50,685 nt of DNA, from contig JAFQUB010000006.1 in NCBI GenBank assembly GCA_017408735.1, positions 1 to 50,685 of the forward strand, written 5' to 3'. The position numbers and the translations under genes are program-made. Shown in pieces: positions 41,370-50,537 of this stretch; the first letter of the stretch is position 1; every line of letters starts with the position of its first letter. The stretch comes from Lachnospiraceae bacterium (GTDB taxonomy: Bacteria > Bacillota > Clostridia > Lachnospirales > Lachnospiraceae). The notes under the pieces are model-generated. The model saw only the letters and a program-made list of their open reading frames with translations. It was not told the origin of the DNA and searched no databases.

Positions 41370-42455
41370 ATGAAAAAATCAATCAGAGCATTAGGAATTA
41401 CCACAGGAATTATTGCGGCTTTAGCATTGGGCGGTTGCGGTACAGCAGATACTGACCCGTTAGCGACTGTATATGGAACGGAAGTTACTGTGGGAGAAGC
41501 AGGTCTTTACGCTATTTACCAGCAGGCACAGTATGAACAGTTTTACAGCTCATATTTAGGAACAACAGTAGATTGGACTCAGGAATACGATGGAAAAACC
41601 ATGGAAGACGAAACAAAAGACAGTATCATGGAACAGTTCAAGAAAATGCAGGTTGTAGCTGCTCATGCGGATGATTACAATATTTCTGTTTCTGAGGAAG
41701 AAGAAGCAAAAATTAAAGAAGCAGCTAAGAAGTTAGTTGGAGCTAACGATGCGAAGGCATTAAAAGCACTACACATTTCAGAAGAAAGTGCTACAGCATT
41801 ATTTAAATCCTATTATTTATATAATAAAACATCAGAAGCTATGGTAGCTGATGTGGATACAAATGTAAGCGACGAAGAAGCGGCACAGAAGAAAATGTCT
41901 TATGTAGAATTTTCACTGGCAGGAACCACAGATGAAGATGGAAACACAGTGGAATTGACAGAAGAAGAAAAAGCAACAATTAAGACAACAGCAGAATCCG
42001 TGGTTAGTGCCGGTGCAACAGGAATGGAAACTGCAGTGGAAAATACAGATTACACTGTAACGGAAGCAACATTTGATGAAGAATCTGATACCTTGGATGC
42101 AGCAGTTTACGAAGCGGCAAATAAGTTGAAAGCCGGAGAAATGTCTTCTGTGATTGAAACAGAAACAGCATATTATGTAGTGCGTTTAGACAGCGAATTC
42201 GATAAAGAAGCAACAGAAAGCAAAAAAGAAGAAATCGTAAACGAACGTAAGACAGAAGCGTTTGATAAGCTTTATGAAGCTTGGGAAGCAGAAGAAGGTG
42301 CATTTGTATTGGATGAAAGTGCATGGGCATCCATTCGCTTTAAAGACAAAATTACGTTAAAGACTGCGGAAGAAGAAGCCACTGAGGAAGTGACAGCGGA
42401 TGTTCCGGAAGAAGAAAGTACTGAGGATGAAGCTGTTGAAACAACAGAAGAATAA
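41370..42455 (+). CDS. PrsA-like foldase lipoprotein
   Basis: The 361-residue lipoprotein (lipobox ALGGC) has a SurA-like N-domain (LATVYGTEVTVGEAGLYAIYQ) and a diverged parvulin-type region (KMSYVEFSL to GEMSSVIETETAYYVVRLD), followed by an acidic tail of Glu/Thr repeats (EEATEEVTADVPEEEST), which may act as a flexible spacer. PrsA proteins fold secreted proteins on the outer membrane face. The ATG at 41370 follows GAAAGAGGG; an earlier start would precede the signal peptide. A terminator follows. Confidence 0.85.
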   Translation: MKKSIRALGITTGIIAALALGGCGTADTDPLATVYGTEVTVGEAGLYAIYQQAQYEQFYSSYLGTTVDWTQEYDGKTMEDETKDSIMEQFKKMQVVAAHADDYNISVSEEEEAKIKEAAKKLVGANDAKALKALHISEESATALFKSYYLYNKTSEAMVADVDTNVSDEEAAQKKMSYVEFSLAGTTDEDGNTVELTEEEKATIKTTAESVVSAGATGMETAVENTDYTVTEATFDEESDTLDAAVYEAANKLKAGEMSSVIETETAYYVVRLDSEFDKEATESKKEEIVNERKTEAFDKLYEAWEAEEGAFVLDESAWASIRFKDKITLKTAEEEATEEVTADVPEEESTEDEAVETTEE

Positions 42456-42469
42456 AAGATAAAAATTGG

Positions 42470-42498
42470 GGCTGCTGTGAATACGGCAGCCTTATTGT
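42470..42498 (+). terminator. Intrinsic terminator after the PrsA-like gene
   Basis: GGCTGCTGT (42470-42478) pairs with ACGGCAGCC (42483-42491), followed by TTATTGT; the T tract is weak. Confidence 0.7.
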
Positions 42499-42523
42499 AT
42501 AGTGTGGAATATTTTGTTATAAT
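42495..42523 (+). promoter_or_regulatory. Promoter of the histidine phosphatase gene
   Basis: TTGTAT (42495-42500) and TATAAT (42518-42523) with a 17-base spacer; the -35 overlaps the end of the upstream terminator. Confidence 0.6.
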
Positions 42524-42554
42524 GGCTAAGCTTAGGAAATGAAAGGATGAAATT

Positions 42555-43202
42555 ATGGATATATATATTATACGACACGGCGAAACAGAGTGGAATACGT
42601 TGCGTAGACTGCAGGGAAGATCAGATACCGAGTTAAATGAAGTGGGTATTCGTCTGGCAGAGATTACAGCAGAAGCATTGGCAGAGATTCCATTTGATAT
42701 AGCTTTCTCCAGCCCTCTGAAACGTGCATACAAAACCGCAGAAATTATTGTGGGAGAAAGAGATATTCCTTTGATTGCAGATGAAAGAATACAGGAAGTA
42801 AGCTTTGGGGAATACGAAGGTCTGGGATGTTCCAAGGAAAATTATGAGATTCCGGATCCGGAATTTGAATATTTCTTTCAGGCACCGGAAAAGTATGTGG
42901 CAAAAAATGGAACAGAAAGCATTGAAGAGTTATGCAGCCGTACCACAGAATTTTTAAAGGAAATCACAAACAATCCGGAATTGGAAGACAAAACGGTTTT
43001 AATAGCTACTCACGGAGCGGCTCTGAAAGGTCTGCTAAGCAGCATTGGCAATAAAACGAAAAAAGATTTCTGGGGCTGTGGTGTACATAGAAACTGTGCA
43101 GTTACAAAATTAGAATCCCATCAAGGTGTTATCAGTCTGATTTTTGAAAATAAAATTTTCTACCCGGAAGATATGGGAACCAAGCCTACCTTTGCAAAAT
43201 AG
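42555..43202 (+). CDS. Histidine phosphatase (phosphoglycerate-mutase-like)
   Basis: This 215-residue protein begins with the catalytic IIRHGETEWN motif, has the second RH-like core SSPLKRAYKTAEII and the second His in ATHGAALKGLL. The family (CobC/GpmB-like) removes phosphate from small molecules; no specific substrate can be read. It starts the gene run to 44564, with AAAGGATG upstream of the ATG. Confidence 0.88.
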   Translation: MDIYIIRHGETEWNTLRRLQGRSDTELNEVGIRLAEITAEALAEIPFDIAFSSPLKRAYKTAEIIVGERDIPLIADERIQEVSFGEYEGLGCSKENYEIPDPEFEYFFQAPEKYVAKNGTESIEELCSRTTEFLKEITNNPELEDKTVLIATHGAALKGLLSSIGNKTKKDFWGCGVHRNCAVTKLESHQGVISLIFENKIFYPEDMGTKPTFAK

Positions 43203-43249
43203 CAGTGGGAAGCTTATATTATCAGATATACACAGAAAGGAGTAATACA

Positions 43250-43732
43250 ATGGCAAAAGAAAAGGAAATTAAAACCAATGCCATGCGTATTTTAGATAAA
43301 AATAAAATTCTGTATCAGGTAAATACTTATGAATGTGACGAATTTATAGATGGTGTTCATATTGCGGATAAAATGAATCAGCCCTATGAAATCAGCTTTA
43401 AAACCTTGGTGGCAGTAGGAAAGAGCAAGGAACACTATGTGTTTGCCATTCCGGTGGACAAGGAAATCGATTTCAAAAAGGCAGCGAAGGTAGTAGGAGA
43501 AAAAAGTATTGAGCTGGTTCCGGTAAAGGAAATTCAGGCACTGACCGGATACATTCGCGGCGGTTGTACACCTATTGGAATGAAAAAACTGTTTAAAACC
43601 ATAATACAGGAAAGTGCAAAAGAACATGAGAAAATTATAGTTAGTGGCGGTAAACTTGGGACACAGTTGGAATTAAGCCCTGAGGATTTGATTAAGGTGG
43701 TAAAAGGAGCATATGGAGATGTCATCGCATAA
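43250..43732 (+). CDS. ybaK: Cys-tRNA(Pro)/Cys-tRNA(Cys) deacylase, YbaK type
   Basis: The 160-residue YbaK/EbsC-family protein hydrolyses Cys mis-charged on tRNA(Pro). Family landmarks are KTLVAVGKSKEHYVFAIPVD, the catalytic Lys region KKAAKVVGEKSIELV, and GYIRGGCTPIGMKK. The ATG at 43250 follows AAAGGAG; a longer frame from 43205 has no ribosome site. It overlaps the next gene by 14 bases. Confidence 0.92.
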   Translation: MAKEKEIKTNAMRILDKNKILYQVNTYECDEFIDGVHIADKMNQPYEISFKTLVAVGKSKEHYVFAIPVDKEIDFKKAAKVVGEKSIELVPVKEIQALTGYIRGGCTPIGMKKLFKTIIQESAKEHEKIIVSGGKLGTQLELSPEDLIKVVKGAYGDVIA

Positions 43733-44564
43733 ACACAAAATAAAAATAATTGGAGCTGTTGTGGTTTTTGTTTTACTTCTGGCAGTGGTATTGGGTATTT
43801 ATCAAAATAATAAGGTAGATTCCAAAACAGAATCCGGAAAAGAGGAGCAGGCGGACAGCATTCCGAAAGAGTTGGAAACACAGAAATCCAAAGGTTGTGT
43901 GATTTTTCTTCATTCAGGAGGCTTTGTGCTTGAAAAAAACGAATACCATGAACAGTTTGGAGCAGCATTGGGGGAAGCATTAGGGTATGATTATCTGGTG
44001 CCGGATTATCCAATTAATACAACATATACAGAAACGCTATCTTTTATGGAGCAGATATACCAAGAAACCATTGAAAAATATGATGAGGTTATTCTGGTAG
44101 GTTGCTCTGCAGGTGCCAACCTGACTGTTGCCTCCATGTTGGAATTTGGAGAAACCTATGGTATGCCGGATGGCGTGATTCTAATGTCACCGTGGTTAGA
44201 TACCACCATGACAAATGAGGAAATTACCTGTGTCAGTGATTTCGACCGGGAATTTTATGATTCACTGGTGGAATGGGGAAGTCAGTATAATGGTGGAGAT
44301 ACAGAAAGTCCTCTGGCAAGTCCGGTGAAAGCTACAACAGAACAGTTAGCGAAATTTCCGAAAACTGTTATGGTGGCTGGAGATAAGGACATTCTACGTT
44401 TTGATGCACAAGAATTTCAGAAAAATCTTGCAGAGGCAGGTGTAGAGGTGATTTACCTAACAGCAGAAGGAAAGAATCATGGAGAGGTATTTACCGAGTA
44501 TGCTTCAACCTATGAAATGCCGGAGATTATGAGTGAAGCAATAGAGCTTGTGAAAAGTTTGTAA
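43719..44564 (+). CDS. Alpha/beta-hydrolase (esterase/deacetylase-like), membrane-anchored or secreted
   Basis: The 281-residue protein begins with a basic stretch and a hydrophobic helix (IIGAVVVFVLLLAVVLGIY), a signal anchor or signal peptide. The hydrolase domain shows FLHSGGFV (HGG-like oxyanion loop), nucleophile GCSAGAN, the catalytic Asp in AGDKDILR and His in GKNHGEVF, as in hormone-sensitive-lipase-type esterases. Of the two ATGs (43713 and 43719) the second has 9-base spacing from AAGGAG and is preferred. It is translationally coupled to the ybaK gene. Substrate unknown. Confidence 0.85.
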   Translation: MSSHKHKIKIIGAVVVFVLLLAVVLGIYQNNKVDSKTESGKEEQADSIPKELETQKSKGCVIFLHSGGFVLEKNEYHEQFGAALGEALGYDYLVPDYPINTTYTETLSFMEQIYQETIEKYDEVILVGCSAGANLTVASMLEFGETYGMPDGVILMSPWLDTTMTNEEITCVSDFDREFYDSLVEWGSQYNGGDTESPLASPVKATTEQLAKFPKTVMVAGDKDILRFDAQEFQKNLAEAGVEVIYLTAEGKNHGEVFTEYASTYEMPEIMSEAIELVKSL

Positions 44565-44590
44565 TTGCAATAATTAAAAATGTTAGAAGA

Positions 44591-44616
44591 AAGGACCGAA
44601 CTCGGTCCTTTTATTG
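44591..44616 (+). terminator. Intrinsic terminator after the esterase gene
   Basis: AAGGACCGA (44591-44599) pairs with TCGGTCCTT (44602-44610), followed by TTATT. Confidence 0.8.
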
Positions 44617-44647
44617 TACCCTAAAATTGAAGCTACCTTGATTTTTA

Positions 44648-44739
44648 TTGTTATTTCTATTAATATGGGATATAATGTTTATAGATAATATTTTATCTAA
44701 AAGTATTTAGAATGAAAAAAATAGATAATATATTATCTA
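44648..44739 (+). promoter_or_regulatory. hip promoter with two palindromic operators
   Basis: TTGTTA (44648-44653) and TATAAT (44671-44676) with a 17-base spacer. Downstream are two related palindromes, TAGATAATATTTTATCTA (44682-44699) and the perfect TAGATAATATATTATCTA (44722-44739), 40 bases apart. Their position after the promoter fits autorepression by the HipB-like protein. Confidence 0.75.
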
Positions 44740-44759
44740 TAAAAAAGAGAGGTGGTTTA

Positions 44760-45044
44760 ATGGCAAGAAAAAGTTATCAGTGGGAAACGCCGGAAGAAAT
44801 CAATCTGGCATTAGCACAAAGATTGAGAAAAATTCGCAAAAGAAAGAGCATTACTCAAGAAATGCTTAGCAAGAAAAGTGGCGTAAGTTACGGCTCTATA
44901 AAACGTTTTGAAACAACGGGTATGATTTCGCTATTATCTCTTACAAAGCTTGCAACTGCCTTAGGGTGCGAAAGTGAAATCAAGAATATGTTTACGCAGG
45001 TTCCCTACCAAAGTATTCAGGAGGTAATCAATGAAAACAAATAA
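44760..45044 (+). CDS. hipB: HipB-like antitoxin/repressor
   Basis: The 94-residue protein has a Cro/C1-type helix-turn-helix (LRKIRKRKSITQEMLSKKSGV, SYGSIKRFETTGMISLLS) and is followed with a 14-base overlap by hipA sequence, the standard hipBA order. It would bind the two palindromes at 44682-44739. The ATG at 44760 follows GAGAGGTGG; a longer frame from 44712 covers an operator. The antitoxin is intact although its partner is broken. Confidence 0.85.
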   Translation: MARKSYQWETPEEINLALAQRLRKIRKRKSITQEMLSKKSGVSYGSIKRFETTGMISLLSLTKLATALGCESEIKNMFTQVPYQSIQEVINENK

Positions 45045-45779
45045 GATATTGCAGGTATGTTATAGAGAACGTCTGGTAGGAACACTTGCCATGAACGGAG
45101 AGCATAAGATAGCTTTTGAATATAATGATGCATGGCTAGAGGAGGGATTTCCTATCAGTCCATTTTCACTGCCTCTGGAAAAGGAAGTGTTCGTACCACA
45201 AAAACCATATTTTTCAGGTTTGTTCGGCGTGTTTGCAGACAGTCTTCCGGATGCATGGGGAAATATTTTGTTAAACAGAGTTTTATGGGTGCATGGAATT
45301 GATAAGGATATTTTGGAACATGTAGGTTTGACCGTGGAGAAGACGGAAAAAGAATCCATATGTTGACCGTGGCGGCAATCTTGGAGTTGGATTTTGAACA
45401 ACCCAGTCTGGACTATCATAGCCTTATGAAATTGACAAAGATCCTTACGCAAAATTCAAAGGAAGATATGGAAAATATGTTTCGCAGAATGTGTTTTAAT
45501 GTATTTGCCCATAACAGAGATGACCATGCAAAAAATTTTTCGTTTTTATATGAGGAAGAAGGGGATGTTTGGCGTTTAAGTCCGGCATATGATATGACCT
45601 ACAGCACGACTTACTATGGCGACCATACAACAACAGTAAATGGAAATGGTATTGCTCCTTCTATACAGGATATGTTGGAGGTTGGAATACAGGCAGGTCT
45701 GTCCAAAAGAAAATGCAAAAATATAATAGAAGAAATAGAAACTTGTGTAAAAGATATGTTAGGTGAGTATTTGACATAA
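45031..45779 (+). pseudogene. hipA: hipA, disrupted by internal out-of-frame deletion
   Basis: Two HipA pieces remain. Bases 45031-45366 encode the N-terminal coupling domain (QVCYRERLVGTLAMNGEHKI to LPDAWGNILLNRVLWVHGI). Bases 45360-45779 encode the C-terminal kinase lobe (RMCFNVFAHNRDDHAKNFSF with catalytic residues, then LSPAYDMTYS). The missing middle, roughly 150-200 residues by comparison with typical HipA length, would hold the ATP-binding loop and regulatory Ser. In the second frame the sequence just before 45360 reads DGKRIH, so the junction falls near 45340-45350 and shifts the frame. A functional toxin kinase is not expected. The pieces could still be translated. Confidence 0.82.
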
Positions 45780-45810
45780 GGATAATTAAGAAGATATCAT
45801 AAAACATGCA

Positions 45811-45839
45811 TTGACGTTTAAAATTGAAAATATTATGAT
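45811..45839 (+). promoter_or_regulatory. Promoter of the flavin reductase gene
   Basis: TTGACG (45811-45816) and TATGAT (45834-45839) with a 17-base spacer. Confidence 0.7.
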
Positions 45840-45870
45840 AGAGTAAGAAATTTAAGTCAGGAGTGAAATT

Positions 45871-46377
45871 ATGAGTTTTAAAGAAATTAACGTAAACGAA
45901 TTAGAAATGAACCCATTTACCAAAATCAGCAAACAGTGGATGTTGATTACCGCAGGAAACGAAGAAAAGGCAAACACCATGACCGCAAGCTGGGGCAGTG
46001 TAGGCTTTATCTGGAACAAGAATGCCCTTACCATGTACATTCGTCCACAAAGATACACCAAAGAATTTGTAGATGCTAATGATACATTCACAGTATCATT
46101 TTTGCCGGAACAATACAGAGAAGCTCTAAATCTTTGTGGTAAAATTTCCGGCAGAGAAGAAGACAAAATCACCAAAGCAGGTCTTACCTTAGCCTATGAA
46201 GATGGCACTCCATACTTCGAAGAAGCAGAACTTGTTTTTGTCTGCAAGAAAATGTATGTGCAGGAAATGAAGGAAGAATGCTTAGAGGATGCGTCTTTTG
46301 ATGCAACTTACTATCCAAATAAGGATTACCATTATCTTTATATTGCGGAGATTACGAAGGCGTTAAAGAAGCAATAG
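45871..46377 (+). CDS. Flavin reductase family protein
   Basis: This 168-residue protein has the FMN-binding split-barrel pattern (QWMLITAGNEEKANTMTASWG, then YIRPQRYTKEFVDANDTFTVSF). Such proteins bind FMN and reduce flavin or act as small oxidoreductases in the cytosol of anaerobes; the partner is unknown. AGGAG precedes the ATG. Single gene. Confidence 0.88.
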   Translation: MSFKEINVNELEMNPFTKISKQWMLITAGNEEKANTMTASWGSVGFIWNKNALTMYIRPQRYTKEFVDANDTFTVSFLPEQYREALNLCGKISGREEDKITKAGLTLAYEDGTPYFEEAELVFVCKKMYVQEMKEECLEDASFDATYYPNKDYHYLYIAEITKALKKQ

Positions 46378-46625
46378 GAGTGGCTAATAGAATGCTAATA
46401 GTGTGCTAATGGTACGCTCATAAGCGATACAACTTCCTCCTGTGAGGACAGAGGCAACGGTCACACAAACTAACTGTCAACTGCGACTAAGACTAAGACT
46501 AAGACGCAAGAAGGCCACTAGCTAAATTAGTGGTCTTGAATTTGGGTTGAAATTGTGAATAAATCTACACACCATTATTGAATGTAATGGTATAATTTGA
46601 TGTTATGAAAAGGAGAAAATGAGAA
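46378..46625 (+). other. Non-coding region with short repeats and a hairpin
   Basis: No ORF is supported. It holds three loose copies of GCTAATRG (46385-46412), three tandem GACTAA units (46485-46502) and a hairpin AAGGCCACTA/TAGTGGTCTT (46511-46520 with 46528-46537) with a weak T tract that may terminate the flavin reductase transcript. The stretch 46420-46480 is less AT-rich than its surroundings. Confidence 0.5.
46588..46596 (+). promoter_or_regulatory. Extended -10 promoter of the RHS toxin gene
   Basis: TGGTATAAT (46588-46596) lies 30 bases before the start codon. No good -35 was found. Confidence 0.55.
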
Positions 46626-49600
46626 ATGAACAAAAGTAAAGCAACACATAAGTGGATAGCGGTGGTTATGACGGTAATAATAACTGTCATGACAGTATGT
46701 CCACAAAATTCTTCTGTTTTTCAGGTACAGGCGGAAGAAAATGTAAACTTAGCAGTTGGAAGTACTTACAATATTATTTCTAAAGAAAATAATAAAGTAA
46801 TTGAAGTTTCCAATTTTGGGGTTTTTAATGGAGATGAACTGCAACAGTGGGAATATTCAAACGAAGAAAGCCAACAATGGAAAGTGGAAAAGGAAGGCGA
46901 GTATTATAAGTTTGTAAACGAAAACAGCAAAAAAGTGTTATCTACAGAAGAAAATGCCATGAATGGAGCTGTATTATTCCAATGGGATGATATGAATGCT
47001 GATACGCAGTTGTGGTATTTGGAACAGTGCGAAGAAGAATATGTTCAGATAAAGTCAAAAGCAAATGATAAATGCATAGACATTACCGGAATTTCCAAAG
47101 ATAATGGAGCAAAATTGCAGGTTTGGGATGATGTGGATGGAAACAATCAAAAATGGAAATTTGTAGAGTTAGAAGTCGGAAATAAAATTGTTTCAGGTGC
47201 TAAATACAAAATTACTTCTAAAACCAGCAAAAAATCTCTAGAAGTAGGTTATAACAGTCAGGAAGATGGTGGAACTGTTCAACAATGGCAGTATGAACAG
47301 GGGAGTAATCAGCAATGGTTTATCGAAAAAGTAGAAGAAAAATATTATAAAATTATTGCTGACCATTCCGGCAAAGCATTGACAGTAAAAGATGCAGGTA
47401 CAGATAATGGAACTTTAGTAGAGCAAAAGGAATTTAACGGAAGCGATAATCAATTATGGTATTTATCGGAAGATCCGGATGGATATTATCGCATTCGTTC
47501 CAAACAGTCAGAAAAAGCACTGGATGTAAAAGATATCTCACAGGAAAATGGTGCATTGATTCAAATCTGGGAAAATGATGATGGAGATAATCAAAAGTGG
47601 TCTTTGGAAATGATATCTTATGATGCCTATCCGACCATTTATCTGTATGTTTATGACTCTGGGGAAAACGAACAGATGAAAGCCGGTTGGGAATCTACGG
47701 AAGATATAACAGAATTTGCGTTATATGGGCGTTATGATGAAGAAACAGAATTTAAGAAAATTAGTGAAGCATTTTCTGAGGATAGTATTTCGCAAGAAGA
47801 TGTTATAAAGTACGAAAAAACGATTTCATCAGAGGAAATTGCAGAACGGGCGGATTTTAGAGTTGTTGGAAAAACAAAATACGGTAAAGAAATTTTATCC
47901 CCTGTGGTATCTGTGAAAAAAACAGATATCGGTATAGAAGACGCTGTTTTTGACACAGACCAAGATGGACTGGAAGATGGTTATGAGATATGGGATTTGT
48001 CTACGGACTACAAGCAAAACGACACAGACGGAGATGGATTTTTGGATGGCTACGAAGTACTGATACTTTGTACCAATCCTTTGGAAGTAACAGAAGATGC
48101 TGATTACGATGGAGATGGCTTAAGTAATTTAGAGGAAATGCAAAGAAATACCAATCCGTATGTGGTAGATACTGATTTTGATGGTAGGAATGATAAAGAA
48201 GATGGTAATCCTTTAAGTGCAGACGAAGGTATTGTGGAAAATCTTAGTTATGATTTATCCATACCGACAGGATTTTATGATAAAAAGCTTTGTGGATATG
48301 ATGAAGATGGCAAGTACTTTGAATATATTTATAATACACTGCTGGAAGTCTACCGTTATGGACAGCAGGGTGAGGAAGAAAAAGTATATAATTTCTATGA
48401 TGTAGAAGGAAAAATGTATGGAAACGTGGTTTTATCCGGGGAAATAAATGAAATTAATTCTTATGGATATGATGATAATAAAAATATTACCAATGTTTCA
48501 CATAATGGTTTTGGATATGATTTTACTTACGATGAAAATAATAATCTGACAGGTGCGAAGGTAGGAGAACAGCAGTTAATATCGGTTGTTTACGATAATG
48601 AAACCAATGCGGAAACAGAAATTGTATATGGGAATGGTGACAAAAAAGAGTATGTCTATGATGAAGACGGAAAGCTTGCAGAAATAAAAATAGATGAAGC
48701 CATTGCCTGTGAATATGTTTATGATGAAAATTATAACGTAATCGAAGAAAAGGATTGTGAAAGTGGCATAACATACCATTATGAATATGATGAAACGGGA
48801 GAAGTTATTGCTTTTAATACCAGCCATGAGTTTGCAGCAAGTTGTATTTGGGATGAAAATGGAAACAGAATCAGTGGTTCATATTATTTGGGGGATGAAG
48901 AAAAAACTTATATTTATACGGAAGAAGAGGAACAGTGCCTCAGTGATTTTGGACAATTTGGAAAATTTGTTTCGTTAAAAGAGGAAGAAGCACAGCAGGT
49001 TATTACAGAAACATACAATGGACAAGAACAACTCATATTGCAACAGAAAACATATGCTTTGGACGAAAATGTCATAGAAACAGATACAAATGGTGGAAAC
49101 AAATTCCAATACAAATATGACGAAAACGGAAATATTTGTGTGATATACCAAAACGGTGAAGAAATTGCCAGTTATGAATATGACTTATGTAATCAACTGA
49201 TTCGTGAGAATAATGTAAAATCTGGAATCACTAAAATTTATTCTTATGATGATGGCGGAAACATAATACAAGAGCAGCAATATCCTTATACAAAAGAAAA
49301 CGTGGCTTCTAATGGGATATTAAATAATGTGTTATATTCTTATACCAATGAAACATGGAAAGATTTGTTAACAGAATATAATGGACAAGTTATTACTCAG
49401 GATGAATTAGGAAATCCACTTCAATATGTGGACGGAAAAAGTTTTACATGGAAAGACGGAAGAAAACTAGCGACCTATTGCGATGGAACAAACCGTGCAG
49501 AGTATTTTTATGACAGCAGCAATCAAAGAGTAAAAAAGATTGTAAATGGTACAGAAGTCCTATATAATTGGGACGAAGAAAAGTTAATTTCTCAAAAGGA

Positions 49601-50537
49601 TGAAAACGGATATCTGTATTTTCTGTATGATAGTGAAAATACGTTGGTTGGCTTTGAAAAAGATAGTCAGATATATTACTATGAAAAGAATGCTTTGAAC
49701 GACATCGTTTCTATTTATAGTCAGACAGGCGAGAAATTAGTGGAATATTCCTATGATGCATGGGGAAATTTAGTTTCAGTGGAAGGCGATACAGAACTGG
49801 GAACTATCAATCCGTTCCGTTATAGAAGCTACTACTATGATAATGAAAGCGGTTTATATTATTTAATAAACCGATATTATGACAGTAAAGTAAAACGTTT
49901 CTTAAATGCTGACCAGTACATTTCAGTGCAGGAAGAAAATCTGTTAAGTTATGGGAAAAACAATCCCTTAAAATATGCAGATTCTTCCGGAAATGCGATT
50001 GAAACGATAATAGATGTTTTAAGTATTGGTTGGAGCTTTGCCAGTCTGGTGACAAGTCCGTCTTGGGCAAATCTTGGTTATTTAATGTGGGATGTAGGAG
50101 CGGTATTTGTGCCGTTTGTACCGGGTTCTTATGTTGCGAAAGGCGGTAAGAAACTATTAAAGGTAGCAAGTAAAACCAGTGAATTTAAAAATGCTAAATA
50201 TCTGACAATAGGAACTTATACAAAGTTAAAGAAACTATTTAAGAATTGTAAAAATGTGGAAGTGCATCATATAATCGAGAAGAGATTCCGTAATACCGGA
50301 AAACTAAAGTATAAAGGAAAAAAGATAAGTGCCGGAAGTATGATGTCCGTGCCGTTGGAAAAGTCACTGCATAAGGAAATAACTAAGAGGTGGAGAAAAG
50401 AAATAAAATATGGAATAAAATATCAGACTTTGACAAAGGCAAGAATGAGAACAGCAATCAATAAGGTATATTATGATATGCCGGCATTAAAGGCATATGC
50501 ATTAAAATATTTAGACGAGGTGTGGGTTGGAAAATGA
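46626..50537 (+). CDS. Secreted RHS polymorphic toxin: ricin-B lectin, Ca-binding repeats, RHS core, HNH-like nuclease
   Basis: The 1303-residue protein begins with a signal peptide (WIAVVMTVIITVMTVC, cleavage near VQAEE). Residues 40-330 hold six QxW repeats (for example QQWKV, TQLWYLE, NQKWKF), that is two ricin-B-type lectin domains. Residues 440-535 hold four DxDxDG calcium-binding repeats (DTDQDGLEDGYE, DTDGDGFLDGYE, DYDGDGLSNLEE, DTDFDG). Residues 600-1090 are YD/RHS repeats. An RHS core (RYRSYYYDNESGLYYLINRYYD) leads to a variable tip with VEVHHIIEKRF near residue 1213 and a conserved-looking SLHKEITKRWR, typical of HNH/endonuclease-VII toxins. AAAAGGAG precedes the ATG. Confidence 0.85.
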   Translation: MNKSKATHKWIAVVMTVIITVMTVCPQNSSVFQVQAEENVNLAVGSTYNIISKENNKVIEVSNFGVFNGDELQQWEYSNEESQQWKVEKEGEYYKFVNENSKKVLSTEENAMNGAVLFQWDDMNADTQLWYLEQCEEEYVQIKSKANDKCIDITGISKDNGAKLQVWDDVDGNNQKWKFVELEVGNKIVSGAKYKITSKTSKKSLEVGYNSQEDGGTVQQWQYEQGSNQQWFIEKVEEKYYKIIADHSGKALTVKDAGTDNGTLVEQKEFNGSDNQLWYLSEDPDGYYRIRSKQSEKALDVKDISQENGALIQIWENDDGDNQKWSLEMISYDAYPTIYLYVYDSGENEQMKAGWESTEDITEFALYGRYDEETEFKKISEAFSEDSISQEDVIKYEKTISSEEIAERADFRVVGKTKYGKEILSPVVSVKKTDIGIEDAVFDTDQDGLEDGYEIWDLSTDYKQNDTDGDGFLDGYEVLILCTNPLEVTEDADYDGDGLSNLEEMQRNTNPYVVDTDFDGRNDKEDGNPLSADEGIVENLSYDLSIPTGFYDKKLCGYDEDGKYFEYIYNTLLEVYRYGQQGEEEKVYNFYDVEGKMYGNVVLSGEINEINSYGYDDNKNITNVSHNGFGYDFTYDENNNLTGAKVGEQQLISVVYDNETNAETEIVYGNGDKKEYVYDEDGKLAEIKIDEAIACEYVYDENYNVIEEKDCESGITYHYEYDETGEVIAFNTSHEFAASCIWDENGNRISGSYYLGDEEKTYIYTEEEEQCLSDFGQFGKFVSLKEEEAQQVITETYNGQEQLILQQKTYALDENVIETDTNGGNKFQYKYDENGNICVIYQNGEEIASYEYDLCNQLIRENNVKSGITKIYSYDDGGNIIQEQQYPYTKENVASNGILNNVLYSYTNETWKDLLTEYNGQVITQDELGNPLQYVDGKSFTWKDGRKLATYCDGTNRAEYFYDSSNQRVKKIVNGTEVLYNWDEEKLISQKDENGYLYFLYDSENTLVGFEKDSQIYYYEKNALNDIVSIYSQTGEKLVEYSYDAWGNLVSVEGDTELGTINPFRYRSYYYDNESGLYYLINRYYDSKVKRFLNADQYISVQEENLLSYGKNNPLKYADSSGNAIETIIDVLSIGWSFASLVTSPSWANLGYLMWDVGAVFVPFVPGSYVAKGGKKLLKVASKTSEFKNAKYLTIGTYTKLKKLFKNCKNVEVHHIIEKRFRNTGKLKYKGKKISAGSMMSVPLEKSLHKEITKRWRKEIKYGIKYQTLTKARMRTAINKVYYDMPALKAYALKYLDEVWVGK

